Source of the DNA: Candidatus Enterococcus ferrettii
GTDB taxonomy: Bacteria; Bacillota; Bacilli; Lactobacillales; Enterococcaceae
NCBI RefSeq assembly: GCF_017377655.1
Contig: NZ_JAFREL010000039.1
Location: 1 to 48,026 of the forward strand
Direction: 5' to 3'
DNA: 48,026 nucleotides
Part shown: one piece after another, positions 1-9,240 of the stretch
Layout: the number at the start of each line of letters is the position of its first letter
Numbering within the stretch: position 1 is the stretch's first letter
The notes under the pieces: model-generated
The model's input: only the letters and a program-made list of their open reading frames with translations
Databases searched by the model: none
Told to the model about the DNA's origin: nothing
Made by a program: the position numbers and the translations under genes

Positions 1-56
1 ACTTTTGGGGGTCGGTACACGATCTCGCCGGTTTTTCTAGTTTTCAGTACTGGATG

Positions 57-602
57 CTAAGGTGTATTTTGCCGTTTTCGCAACTTTTTGGTCCAGAAAC
101 CACCTGAAATATATTTAGGTTCATAGGAAATGATGAAGGCTCGACCTTCAACCTCTTTAATCAAACGATAAAGATTTTGCTCTGTTTTTCGGGGAGACAA
201 AATTTCAAGGACCATTCGTTCACCTTCCAGTCCTTCGGCATAAGATTGAGTGACACCGTAGCCATTATCCCGCAAGATACGGGGCAGACTCTTTTCTTGT
301 TCAGTATTTGTAGGCAGGATGACAGTAACCATCATGTAGCCTAATGCCAGCTTATCTTCAATTTTAATGCCAACACTAATTCCGATAGCATAGCCTAAGG
401 CGTAAGCGAACAGATTGATTGGGTTATCCAGTCGATCCAGCACCATTGAAAGACCCATAATGTAAATAGTAATCTCAATCATACTTAATAAGGGGGCCAA
501 TATGCGGTAGCCCTTCATTGTCAGCATAAAACGGATGGTATTCAGCGCTACGTAGGCAAAATTAATGCCAAAGGTCATCAGAAGCATCAGTGGATCTAAC
601 AT
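57..602 (-). CDS. UPF0316/DUF2179-family membrane protein
   Basis: The 181-residue protein resembles the UPF0316 family (DUF5698 plus DUF2179). Hydrophobic segments fill about the first 90 residues, with the family-like run ALNTIRFMLTMKGYR and a second membrane block around NLFAYALGYAIGISVG. The C-terminal third is a soluble domain of the DUF2179 type (VILPT..., followed by an alpha/beta region). The start at 602 is chosen because GAGGGGG lies eight bases upstream; an in-frame ATG further out at 653 has no ribosome binding site. It is a single gene pointing away from the glycogen operon. Its biochemical role is not known; a membrane-bound sensor or regulator is possible but is only inference. 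Confidence 0.8.
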   Translation of the reverse strand: MLDPLMLLMTFGINFAYVALNTIRFMLTMKGYRILAPLLSMIEITIYIMGLSMVLDRLDNPINLFAYALGYAIGISVGIKIEDKLALGYMMVTVILPTNTEQEKSLPRILRDNGYGVTQSYAEGLEGERMVLEILSPRKTEQNLYRLIKEVEGRAFIISYEPKYISGGFWTKKLRKRQNTP

Positions 603-653
603 GATAAATTCCCCCTCTCTTTCTAGGGTATCGGTTCTGTTATCAAAAGGCAA

Positions 654-988
654 ATACTATTGTTTATCACTAATAAATCCAAATAATTAAATAACGTTAG
701 TAATAATTACGGTTGTTATTTGTCTCTTTTAGAATTATTTTAGACAAAAAACGAAAAAAACGAAATAAAATAACCATTATGATATAGCATTTCAATTCTA
801 AGTATATTATAATGAAATTAGAATGATGTTAATGCTTATTTTATTCCGTCAAATCAAGGGTTTAACCTGAATTATTTGCGGAAGTATGTTATTATAAAGT
901 AGAAGGGTCGAATACAAAATGAGGAAACGTTCATTCTTTGAAAGCAAAATTTTATTCTTTTTCACAAAAAATAGTTAAGGTGATGAGC
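654..988. other. Intergenic region upstream of the glycogen operon
   Basis: This AT-rich stretch separates the divergent UPF0316 gene and glgB. It holds an extended -10 promoter candidate at 887-895 (listed separately) and a second TATAAT at about 807-812. It also holds a possible 19-codon Phe-rich leader reading frame, ATG 919 to TAA 978, whose stop codon overlaps the AAGG of the glgB ribosome binding site. I see no convincing riboswitch and no good cre site. Confidence 0.5.
887..895 (+). promoter_or_regulatory. Extended -10 promoter of the glg operon
   Basis: TGT followed by TATTAT forms an extended -10 element (TGnTATTAT). The -35 region is poor (CTGAAT at a 17-base spacing), which fits an extended -10 promoter. 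Transcription would begin near 902, about 87 bases before the preferred glgB start. Inference from motif only. Confidence 0.5.
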
Positions 989-2902
989 ATGGAAGAAAAG
1001 ATTAACGAACTATCCGCAGAAATAAGTCGCGCAAAAAATAACTTTTTGACCGGTGAGAATTATTACGTGCAGCATTTGTTGGGAGCACATAGAATTTCAG
1101 AAGGTAACTACTGCTTCCGTGTCTGGGCACCTGAGGCTAAAGCTGTTTTTTTAGTGGGGGATTTTAATGATTGGGAAAACACACTTTCAATGAATCTTGA
1201 TGCTGAAGCAGGAATTTGGGAAATTATCACCGACCAACCTAAAGAGGGCGACCTCTACAAATTTAATGTTCGACAGTCGAATGGGCGAGAGATCATGAAA
1301 ATTGATCCTTTTGCAATCCGTTTTGAAAAAAGACCCGGGGATGCAGCAGTACTATATACAATTCCTGAAAAAAAGTGGCGTGATGGACTATGGCGTGGAC
1401 GTAGTAAACGAACCAATGCGCTAAAAAGACCGATGAGTGTTTATGAGGTTCATGCTAGCTCTTGGAAACATCATGAAGATGGAACACCCTACAGCTTTGG
1501 TGATCTTACCAAGGAGCTCGTACCTTATTTAGCTGAAATGGGTTATACCCATGTAGAATTTTTACCTTTAATGGAACACCCGCTGGGTCGTTCATGGGGG
1601 TATCAGCTGATTGGCTATTTTGCTTTGAGCTCCTATTATGGAACACCCGAGGAGTTTCAGGAGTTTGTTGAAGCCTGCCATTTAAATAATATTGGAGTTT
1701 TTGTTGATTGGGTTCCTGGTCATTTCTGTATTAATGATGATACGCTGCCTTATTATGACGGGACAGCACAATTTGAATACAGTGATCCTGACCGTGCGAA
1801 AAATGTTCGTTGGGGGTCGATTAATTTTGACCTAGGCAAACCACAAGTGCAAAGTTTCTTAATTTCCAGCGCTTTGTTCTGGATTGAGCTTTATCACATT
1901 GATGGTATTCGAGTGGATGCAGTATCCAGCATGTTGTACCGAGACTATGACGATGGCCCTTGGACACCGAATCACGAAGGCGGCAATCGAAATTTTGAAG
2001 GCTACTATTTCTTACAGAAGCTTAATTCGGTCATTAAGTTGGCTCACCCAAATGTTTTGATGATTGCTGAGGAAAGTTCTTCTGAGACCCAAATTACCGG
2101 AATGACCGAGACGGGCGCTTTAGGGTTTGATTATAAGTGGAATATGGGTTGGATGAATGACGTGCTGCGTTTTTATGAGATGGATCCGATTTTCCGTAAA
2201 GATCATTTCAATTTAGTCACTTTCTCTTTTATGTATATGATGCAGGAAAATTATATTTTGCCGTTGTCACATGACGAAGTGGTTCATGGGAAGAAGAGCC
2301 TAATGCACAAGATGTGGGGTGATCGGTACAAACAGTTTTCTCAGTTGCGCAACTTGTATACCTACTTTATGACCCACCCTGGGAAAAAATTGCTATTTAT
2401 GGGAAGCGAATGGGGACAATTTCTAGAATGGAAGTTTGATGAAAGTTTAGAGTGGATAGACCTGAATGATTCGCTAAACAACCGCATGCAGCAATTCACC
2501 GCTGCACTCAATGATTTTTATAAAAACCAGCCGGCCTTATGGGAGCTGGAGAATACTTACGATACGATCGAAATCATTGATGCCGATAATACTTCAGAAT
2601 CAGTACTTTCTTATTTACGACAAGGAAAACGCAAAAAAGACTTTTTAATTGTTGTGTTGAATATGACACCTGTAGAACGCAAGGATTTCCATATTGGGGT
2701 TCCTTATCCAGGTACTTATAAAGAAATTTGGAACACAGAAATGGAAGAATTTGGTGGTACTTGGACTAAGCACAATGAAGATTGTGAAAGTGAACCAAGT
2801 GCATTTAAAAATTATGAGCAGCTAATCCGAACCACGATACCTGCTTTTGGCGCAGTCATTTTCAAACCTGAGTCAATTGTTTTAAAACGGAAAAACAAAT
2901 AA
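989..2902 (+). CDS. glgB: 1,4-alpha-glucan branching enzyme GlgB
   Basis: This cytosolic GH13 enzyme introduces alpha-1,6 branches into glycogen. From ATG 989 it is 637 residues, a normal length. An N-terminal CBM48-type domain (about 35-115, with FRVWAPEA and GDFNDWE) is followed by the catalytic barrel. Visible GH13 motifs are [15 protein letters not shown] (nucleophile Asp about 310), MIAEES (acid/base Glu about 361) and [11 protein letters not shown], then a C-terminal beta domain. The start at 989 has AAGGTG six bases upstream. A TTG at 938 behind GAGGAAACG is an alternative that would add 17 residues. It is the first gene of glgBCDAP and ends 45 bases before the glgC start. Confidence 0.95.
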   Translation: MEEKINELSAEISRAKNNFLTGENYYVQHLLGAHRISEGNYCFRVWAPEAKAVFLVGDFNDWENTLSMNLDAEAGIWEIITDQPKEGDLYKFNVRQSNGREIMKIDPFAIRFEKRPGDAAVLYTIPEKKWRDGLWRGRSKRTNALKRPMSVYEVHASSWKHHEDGTPYSFGDLTKELVPYLAEMGYTHVEFLPLMEHPLGRSWGYQLIGYFALSSYYGTPEEFQEFVEACHLNNIGVFVDWVPGHFCINDDTLPYYDGTAQFEYSDPDRAKNVRWGSINFDLGKPQVQSFLISSALFWIELYHIDGIRVDAVSSMLYRDYDDGPWTPNHEGGNRNFEGYYFLQKLNSVIKLAHPNVLMIAEESSSETQITGMTETGALGFDYKWNMGWMNDVLRFYEMDPIFRKDHFNLVTFSFMYMMQENYILPLSHDEVVHGKKSLMHKMWGDRYKQFSQLRNLYTYFMTHPGKKLLFMGSEWGQFLEWKFDESLEWIDLNDSLNNRMQQFTAALNDFYKNQPALWELENTYDTIEIIDADNTSESVLSYLRQGKRKKDFLIVVLNMTPVERKDFHIGVPYPGTYKEIWNTEMEEFGGTWTKHNEDCESEPSAFKNYEQLIRTTIPAFGAVIFKPESIVLKRKNK

Positions 2903-2910
2903 TAATTTGA

Positions 2911-2950
2911 GAGGAGGTTGATGAAGGATTTCCTTCATCATCCAAAAATG
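2911..2950 (+). promoter_or_regulatory. glgC translation start with SD-hairpin-AUG arrangement
   Basis: A strong Shine-Dalgarno GAGGAGG (2911-2917) is followed by a perfect inverted repeat, left arm TGATGAAGGA (2919-2928), TT, right arm TCCTTCATCA (2931-2940), and then seven bases to ATG 2948. If the hairpin folds, the SD-to-ATG distance shrinks from 30 to eight bases, which is ideal. ATG 2921 lies inside the hairpin, only three bases after the SD, and would give a nine-residue extension not expected in GlgC. T4 gene 38 is the classic precedent for a hairpin bridging SD and start codon. Seen in sequence; the function is inferred. Confidence 0.6.
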
Positions 2951-4090
2951 AAAACAGAAATTTTAGCTATGATTTTAGCTGGGGGAAAAGGGTCACGTTT
3001 GGGTAAGCTAACACAAAATATTGCCAAACCGGCAGTCCCTTTCGGCGGAAGATATCGAATCATTGATTTTACTTTAAGCAATTGTATTAATTCTGGCATA
3101 AATAATGTGGGAGTTGTCACACAATATCAACCACTTGCCTTAAATAGTCATATCGGGAACGGGTCCAGCTGGGGCTTTGACAGTTTAAATGCCGGAGTTA
3201 CCATATTGCAGCCGTATTCAAGTAATGATGGCAGCAAGTGGTTTGAAGGGACTGCTCATGCCATCTATCAAAATATGGATTATATCGACCAAATGGATCC
3301 ACAATATGTGTTGATATTGTCAGGCGACCATATATATAAGATGGATTATGAAGCGATGCTTGAGAACCACAAAGAAAACAACGCTGCTCTTACAGTGGCA
3401 GTTATTGGTGTGCCGATTGAAGAGGCCTCTCGTTTCGGTATTATGAACACCGATGAAAACGATCGAATCATTGAATTTGAGGAAAAACCAGAAGAGCCTA
3501 AGAGTGATCTGGCCTCAATGGGGATTTACATCTTCAACTGGAGTCGTTTGCGCAGCATGCTGTTAAACAGTTACCAAAAAGATGATCATATGCTTGACTT
3601 TGGTAAGCATGTAATTCCAGCTTATCTGGAAGGTGGAGATAACGTCTTTGCGTATCGCTTTGAAGGCTACTGGAAGGATGTTGGAACGATTGATTCTCTA
3701 TGGGAAACCAGCATGGAATTTATTGATCCGGATCACAGCTTAAACATCCGGGATAAAACTTGGCGTATTTCAGCTAAAAATACTATTTCACCACCGCATT
3801 TCTTTACGGATACAGCCGATGTTAAGGACTCATTAGTGGTTGATGGTTGTTACGTTGCTGGTGAGGTGAATCACAGTATTTTATCTAGCGATGTTCAGAT
3901 AAAAGAGGGCGCTGAGGTGAGAGACAGTGTGATTATGCCAGGTGCAACCATTGGCAGGAATGCAAAAATTAACAGAGCTATTGTCGGTGAACATGCGATC
4001 ATAGGTGATAACGCTGTTGTAAATGGCGAAGAGGAGATCGCTGTTGTCGGTTATTCAGAAGTGATTGGAGTGTCGATTGATGAGAGCTAA
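2948..4090 (+). CDS. glgC: Glucose-1-phosphate adenylyltransferase GlgC (catalytic subunit)
   Basis: GlgC makes ADP-glucose and PPi from ATP and glucose-1-phosphate, the first committed step of bacterial glycogen synthesis. The 380-residue protein begins [19 protein letters not shown], with the nucleotidyltransferase motif GGKGSRL, then KPAVPFGG, the region [19 protein letters not shown] and a C-terminal left-handed beta-helix (residues about 290-380, hexapeptide-like repeats). Start 2948 matches the conserved N terminus of the family; see the separate entry on the hairpin in front of it. The 3' end overlaps glgD by 11 bases, which implies translational coupling, and GlgC and GlgD probably form one heteromeric enzyme. 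Confidence 0.95.
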   Translation: MKTEILAMILAGGKGSRLGKLTQNIAKPAVPFGGRYRIIDFTLSNCINSGINNVGVVTQYQPLALNSHIGNGSSWGFDSLNAGVTILQPYSSNDGSKWFEGTAHAIYQNMDYIDQMDPQYVLILSGDHIYKMDYEAMLENHKENNAALTVAVIGVPIEEASRFGIMNTDENDRIIEFEEKPEEPKSDLASMGIYIFNWSRLRSMLLNSYQKDDHMLDFGKHVIPAYLEGGDNVFAYRFEGYWKDVGTIDSLWETSMEFIDPDHSLNIRDKTWRISAKNTISPPHFFTDTADVKDSLVVDGCYVAGEVNHSILSSDVQIKEGAEVRDSVIMPGATIGRNAKINRAIVGEHAIIGDNAVVNGEEEIAVVGYSEVIGVSIDES

Positions 4091-5231
4091 TAAAATGTGT
4101 GCTATTTTAGGAAATGTACATGAATGCCAAGAATTAATGCCTTTAACAGAGAAACGTCCATTGGCAACGTTACCGTTTGATTGTAAATATCGTATACTGG
4201 ACTTTACTTTGTCCAACGTGGTGAATGCTAACGTGAAATCAGTATACATGGTATTTAACCAGGGATTAACGCAATCAGTTTTTGATCATATTGGCGGTGG
4301 TCGTGAATGGCATTTAGATAGTGTGGACAGTCGCTATTTCATCCATTTCTATCAAGATTTTTTACAAAAACGGGCAGAAGGCCGTCCTTATTATGAAGCT
4401 GCAATTGATTATTTGAAAAAATCAAAAAGCAAGTATACAGTGTTTATCGGTAATAAAATGCTGTGCAACATTGATCTTCGGGCTGTTTTAAAGATTCATC
4501 AGCAGCACGATAGTGAGATAACTGTCGTGTATAAAAAGATGCCAACAAACCAAATTGCTTATCAAGACATCATTTTAGATATTGATGAACATGGAGTAGT
4601 TGATGGGCATCATGCTTATTTTGATGATGCTGCAGAATCAGAATCCAAAAATCTGAGCATGAACATTTTTATTGTTCGTACCGATTGGTTAATCAATGCA
4701 TTAGCAGATGGACAGAAAAAAGGCACCCCCGTTGCTATTCAAGATTTCTTGACTTTATGTATGGATAATCATAAAACTTCAGCTTATGAATATACTGGTT
4801 TTCTGAGTAATATTTTTGATGTAAAAGCCTATTATGATGCGAATATGGCTATGCTGGACTCCAAGAAATTTACTTCTTTGTTGTATTCGAATCAAAAAAT
4901 CTATACAAAACTGAAAAATGAAGTGGCAACCTATTATGCACCAACTTCGGATGTCCACAATAGTCAATTTGCTACCGGCTGTATTGTTAAAGGGAAAGTA
5001 AGAAACTCTCTATTCTCTCGCAGTTCAATCGTTGAAGAAGGGGCGGAAGTACGGGATTCTATTGTTATGGCAAGTGCCGTTATCAACCAAGGTGCGGAAG
5101 TCTCTTATGCCATACTAGATAAGCATGTTAAAGTTGACCCTGGCGTGAAAATTGTTGGAACACCTGAGAAGCCGCTTGTGATTAAAAAGAATACTCATGT
5201 CACAAGTGATATCTATGGAGGAACAGCGTAA
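4080..5231 (+). CDS. glgD: GlgD, non-catalytic ADP-glucose pyrophosphorylase subunit
   Basis: This 383-residue paralogue of GlgC has the same fold order: nucleotidyltransferase region ([21 protein letters not shown]) and a C-terminal beta-helix. The catalytic signatures are degenerate: the GGxGxRL loop is replaced by [10 protein letters not shown], and the GDHIYKMDY element by [10 protein letters not shown]. In Firmicutes such GlgD subunits activate or modulate GlgC rather than catalyse. ATG 4080 is chosen because GGAG lies nine bases upstream, inside the glgC end. The stop overlaps the glgA start (TAATG). Role as partner of GlgC is from family knowledge. Confidence 0.93.
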   Translation: MRANKMCAILGNVHECQELMPLTEKRPLATLPFDCKYRILDFTLSNVVNANVKSVYMVFNQGLTQSVFDHIGGGREWHLDSVDSRYFIHFYQDFLQKRAEGRPYYEAAIDYLKKSKSKYTVFIGNKMLCNIDLRAVLKIHQQHDSEITVVYKKMPTNQIAYQDIILDIDEHGVVDGHHAYFDDAAESESKNLSMNIFIVRTDWLINALADGQKKGTPVAIQDFLTLCMDNHKTSAYEYTGFLSNIFDVKAYYDANMAMLDSKKFTSLLYSNQKIYTKLKNEVATYYAPTSDVHNSQFATGCIVKGKVRNSLFSRSSIVEEGAEVRDSIVMASAVINQGAEVSYAILDKHVKVDPGVKIVGTPEKPLVIKKNTHVTSDIYGGTA

Positions 5232-6661
5232 TGAAAATTTTATTTGCTGCAGCAGAATGCGCTCCTTTTTTCAAAACAGGAGGATTGGGCGATGTAGCAG
5301 GTGCTTTGCCGAAAGCATTAAAGGAAAAGGGTGCAGAGATTCGAGTGGTTTTGCCCTATTTTTCCAAGATGGGGGAGCAATACAAGTCGAAGACAGAGGA
5401 CTTGTTCAATTTTGAGGTAGAGGTAGGTTGGCGCAAGCAATATTGCGGCGTTAAGTACTTAAAGCACCAAGGGATTGATTACTACTTTATCGATAATATG
5501 TATTATTTTAATCGACCGAACTTATATGGTGATTATGATGATGGGGAACGTTTTGCTTTCTTTCAAATGGCTGTAATTGAAATGATGGAGAAGATTGATT
5601 ATATTCCAGATGTGGTTCATGTGAATGACTACCACACAGCGATGATTCCTTTCCTCTTAAAGGAAAAATATCGTTGGATTCAAGCCTATCAACAGATTCG
5701 TACAGTGTTAACAATTCATAATATTGAATTTCAGGGACAGTATGACAGCTCGATCATGGCCGATTTATTTGGTATGGGTATGGAGCGGTATGCTGACGGA
5801 ACGATTCGTTACAATGATTGTGTTAATTTTATGAAGGCCGGTATTCTGTATGCGGATCGCGTAACTACGGTGAGTCCTTCTTATGCTGAGGAGATCAAAA
5901 CACCTGAATTTGGTTCAGGCTTAGATGTAATCTTACGTATGGAAAGTGGAAAATTAAGCGGGATTGTTAATGGGATTGATTATGAAATGTTTGATCCAAC
6001 AACTGATCCAGCGATCTTTACTCATTATGACATTAAACAGTTGGATAAGAAACTCGAAAACAAAACTCAACTTCAAGAATTGCTGGGACTTCCGGTTCGT
6101 AAAGATGTTCCTATGATGGGGATTGTTAGTCGTTTGACTTATCAAAAGGGCTTCCACCTGCTGCTGCAGGAAATGGAAAATTTGATGCAATTTGATGTGC
6201 AATTAGTCTTAATAGGAACAGGTGATCCAGATTTTGAGCGGGGCTTCCGTTACTTCGGGGAAAAATACCCAGAAAAAGCCAGTATTCAAATCGCCTTTGA
6301 TGTACAATTAGCTCAGAAGGTTTATGCTGGTGCTGACATGTTCCTGATGCCATCCGCTTTCGAGCCCTGCGGACTTTCGCAAATGATTTCGATGCGGTAT
6401 GGAACTTTACCGGTGATTCATGAAATCGGCGGGTTAAAGGATACTGTACAGCCATATAATCCAATAACCAACGAAGGAACGGGCTTTGGTTTTGTTGATT
6501 ATCAATCTTATTTCTTAATGAATACCTTGAAGCAAGCAATTGAGCTTTATCAACAGGAGCCAAAGGTATGGAAGAAATTAATGAACAACGCAATGGCAAA
6601 GGATTTCAGTTGGGATGTTTCCAGTCAACGCTATCTAGAGTTGTATCAACAAATCAGTTAA
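5231..6661 (+). CDS. glgA: Glycogen synthase GlgA (ADP-glucose dependent)
   Basis: GlgA is a GT5 glycosyltransferase of 476 residues that extends the alpha-1,4-glucan from ADP-glucose. The N-terminal [16 protein letters not shown] loop binds ADP-glucose. Further motifs are [29 protein letters not shown] and the GT-B C-terminal motif FEPCGLSQM with the catalytic-site Glu. GGAGG lies nine bases before ATG 5231, inside glgD; the two genes overlap by one base, so translation is probably coupled. A hairpin with a T tract follows the gene at 6666-6706. Confidence 0.95.
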   Translation: MKILFAAAECAPFFKTGGLGDVAGALPKALKEKGAEIRVVLPYFSKMGEQYKSKTEDLFNFEVEVGWRKQYCGVKYLKHQGIDYYFIDNMYYFNRPNLYGDYDDGERFAFFQMAVIEMMEKIDYIPDVVHVNDYHTAMIPFLLKEKYRWIQAYQQIRTVLTIHNIEFQGQYDSSIMADLFGMGMERYADGTIRYNDCVNFMKAGILYADRVTTVSPSYAEEIKTPEFGSGLDVILRMESGKLSGIVNGIDYEMFDPTTDPAIFTHYDIKQLDKKLENKTQLQELLGLPVRKDVPMMGIVSRLTYQKGFHLLLQEMENLMQFDVQLVLIGTGDPDFERGFRYFGEKYPEKASIQIAFDVQLAQKVYAGADMFLMPSAFEPCGLSQMISMRYGTLPVIHEIGGLKDTVQPYNPITNEGTGFGFVDYQSYFLMNTLKQAIELYQQEPKVWKKLMNNAMAKDFSWDVSSQRYLELYQQIS

Positions 6662-6665
6662 ACGG

Positions 6666-6706
6666 TCAGAATCTCCGGCTGGATTAGTCGTAGGTTCTGA
6701 TTTTTT
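6666..6706 (+). terminator. Possible terminator or attenuator between glgA and glgP
   Basis: TCAGAATCT (6666-6674) pairs with AGGTTCTGA (6692-6700) with a single U-G wobble, followed directly by TTTTTT. The loop is 17 bases. Because glgP follows in the same direction without an obvious own promoter, this may only reduce read-through and so lower GlgP relative to the synthesis enzymes. Inference. Confidence 0.5.
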
Positions 6707-6801
6707 AAATTAAATAAGTAATGAGTGTGTCAAAACAGGAAGAATTAGTGGCACATCAGTTGATTTACCAAGTGTTTCTTAGTCATAAAGGAGAAAATCA
6801 A

Positions 6802-9240
6802 GTGGGAAAAAACGAATTCAAAAAGCAGTTTAAAAAAAGATTGGCTGAAAAGTTTGCTATGGAAGTGAAAGATGCTTCAGCTAACGAACTATACCAAACG
6901 TTAGGATCGATCATGACCGCTAATTATTCGCAGGATTGGCGACAGACTTGGCAAGATTACCGCGATCAGCAACAGAAACAAACTTACTATTTTTCAATTG
7001 AATTTCTACCAGGGAAAATGCTTAAAAGTAATTTATTAAACATGGGCTGGTTGGAAATGATTGAAGAAGCTTTGCAGGAGATGGGAATTTCCTTGAATGA
7101 CTTAGCAGAAATTGAGCCTGATATGGCTTTGGGAAATGGCGGTTTAGGACGATTGGCTTCTTGTTTCATGGACTCGATTGCTTCTTGCGGGTTACCTGGA
7201 AATGGAAATGGAATTCGCTACGAATACGGCTTGTTTAAGCAACGTTTCGTGGACGGCTATCAGGTGGAGCTGCCAGACGAATGGCTGCAAAAAGGGAATA
7301 TCTGGGAAATCAGAAAAGAAAGTAAAGCTGTAGATGTTCATTTTGGCGGTAACGTTTATTTGCGGGAAAATACTAAAGGTCAGCTAAGACCAGTTTATGA
7401 AGATGGATATAGTGTTCGGGCGGTACCTTACGATACTGGAATGGTGGGCTATCAGAATAATATCGTCAATACTATGCGCTTGTGGAGTGTAGAAATTCCT
7501 GCCGAGGAAGAAGATCGCTACCGAAGCATTGAGGATCGGCGAATGATTAAGGATTTAACCTCAGTTTTATATCCAGACGATTCGAATGATGCTGGCCGTA
7601 AGCTGCGTTTGTCGCAGGAATACTTCTTTGTTTCTGCTGGAGTACAGAGTATTTTGCGCTACTATAAACGACTAGGCTTTTCTTTCGATCAAATTAATCA
7701 ATACATTGCGATTCATATCAATGATACTCATCCAGCAATGTGTGTCGCAGAATTCATGCGTTTATTGGTAGATGAAGAAGGATTACCTTGGGAAAAAGCA
7801 TGGAACTTAACGGTTAAGGTGATGAGCTACACCAATCATACCATCATGGCTGAAGCGCTGGAAAAATGGTCAATTCCGATGATGAAAGAGGTTTGTCCAC
7901 GGATTTACCAAATCATTGAGGAAATTGATCGTCGGTTTGTAGCTGAAATGACGGGGGTTCAGCCGTTTGATTTGATCGAACGTACCCGGATTATTCAGCA
8001 TGGCCAGATCCATATGGCACATTTAGCAATTATTGGCTCTCATTCAACTAACGGAGTAGCCAAATTGCATTCTGATCTGCTGAAGGGAGTTGTACTGCAT
8101 GACTTCTATGTACTGTATCCAGCTCGTTTTAACAACAAAACTAACGGGATAGCTCAAAGACGATGGTCACAGTTAGCCAATCGCAGTATGACAAAGGTGT
8201 TAAACAATACGATCGGTACCTCATGGAACAGTGATCCTAAAGATTTGCGTCTTTTAATGAATTATGTGGATGATGACAAGGTATTGGATGCTTTAGATGA
8301 AGCCAAACATGAAAATAAAATAAATTTAGCAGAATATATTAAACAAGTAAAAGGGATCGAAGTGTTTCCAGATGCCATTTTTGATGTACAAATCAAACGA
8401 CTGCATGCCTACAAACGGCAATTGCTAAACCTATTACACATTGTGAAGCTGTATTTTGATTTGAAGGAAAATCCCAATTTGCCGATTTATCCAAGAGTCT
8501 TTATTTTCGGGGCTAAAGCCGCACCAAGCTATCATTATGCTAAATCAGTGATTAAGGTAATTAATGAGACAGCAAACCTAATTAACAACGATCAAACGAT
8601 CAATGGCAAATTGAAAATCGTCTTTTTGGAGAATTACAATGTGACCTTAGCTGAACGAATTATTCCAGCTGCGGATGTGAGTGAACAAATTTCACTGGCT
8701 TCAAAGGAGGCGTCTGGAACTTCAAATATGAAGTTGATGCTAAATGGCGCTGTGACGGTCGCGACTTTAGATGGCGCCAACATTGAAATTCGTGATGCTG
8801 TTGGAGATGAAAACATCTCAATTTTCGGGTTGACTGAAACAGAAGTATATCGTTACTATCAAGAGCACAACTATAATTCTTCTGAGCTTTATCATAACGA
8901 TCCGGTGATTCATAAAGTCCTAAATGCTTTTGTGGATGGAACGATTCCTAATATCACGGTGGAAGGACAAGAAATTATCGATTCCTTGATAAAATATAAT
9001 GACGAATTCTTTGTCCTACGCGATTTTGATGCCTATTGCGATGCGCAGGAATCAATTAATGAGGCTTATCAGGATCGACGACGTTGGAAGCAAATCAGTC
9101 TGAGAAATATTGCCAATGCCGGACGATTCTCTTCCGATGAAACTGTGAAACGTTATGCCGAAGATATTTGGCAAATAGAACCAGTTTTTGCTCATGACAG
9201 CGAAAGAGGAGCGAAACAACATGGCACATATTTATTATAA
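6802..9240 (+). CDS. glgP: Glycogen phosphorylase GlgP
   Basis: GlgP is a GT35, pyridoxal-phosphate-dependent enzyme that releases glucose-1-phosphate from glycogen. Clear family blocks are YYFSIEFLPGKMLKSNL, GNGGLGRLASCFMDS, the long catalytic core with HINDTHPAM, and the PLP lysine region EASGTSNMKLMLNGA followed by TVATLDGANIEI. I start at GTG 6802 (812 residues) because AAAGGAG lies eight bases upstream and the length fits the family. An in-frame ATG at 6721 has no ribosome binding site and would add 27 residues. The end overlaps the next gene by 20 bases. Confidence 0.93.
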   Translation: MGKNEFKKQFKKRLAEKFAMEVKDASANELYQTLGSIMTANYSQDWRQTWQDYRDQQQKQTYYFSIEFLPGKMLKSNLLNMGWLEMIEEALQEMGISLNDLAEIEPDMALGNGGLGRLASCFMDSIASCGLPGNGNGIRYEYGLFKQRFVDGYQVELPDEWLQKGNIWEIRKESKAVDVHFGGNVYLRENTKGQLRPVYEDGYSVRAVPYDTGMVGYQNNIVNTMRLWSVEIPAEEEDRYRSIEDRRMIKDLTSVLYPDDSNDAGRKLRLSQEYFFVSAGVQSILRYYKRLGFSFDQINQYIAIHINDTHPAMCVAEFMRLLVDEEGLPWEKAWNLTVKVMSYTNHTIMAEALEKWSIPMMKEVCPRIYQIIEEIDRRFVAEMTGVQPFDLIERTRIIQHGQIHMAHLAIIGSHSTNGVAKLHSDLLKGVVLHDFYVLYPARFNNKTNGIAQRRWSQLANRSMTKVLNNTIGTSWNSDPKDLRLLMNYVDDDKVLDALDEAKHENKINLAEYIKQVKGIEVFPDAIFDVQIKRLHAYKRQLLNLLHIVKLYFDLKENPNLPIYPRVFIFGAKAAPSYHYAKSVIKVINETANLINNDQTINGKLKIVFLENYNVTLAERIIPAADVSEQISLASKEASGTSNMKLMLNGAVTVATLDGANIEIRDAVGDENISIFGLTETEVYRYYQEHNYNSSELYHNDPVIHKVLNAFVDGTIPNITVEGQEIIDSLIKYNDEFFVLRDFDAYCDAQESINEAYQDRRRWKQISLRNIANAGRFSSDETVKRYAEDIWQIEPVFAHDSERGAKQHGTYLL

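Noticed and set aside
6126..6599. 157-codon frame antisense to glgA
   Set aside because: Pure shadow of a well-conserved gene, without start signals.
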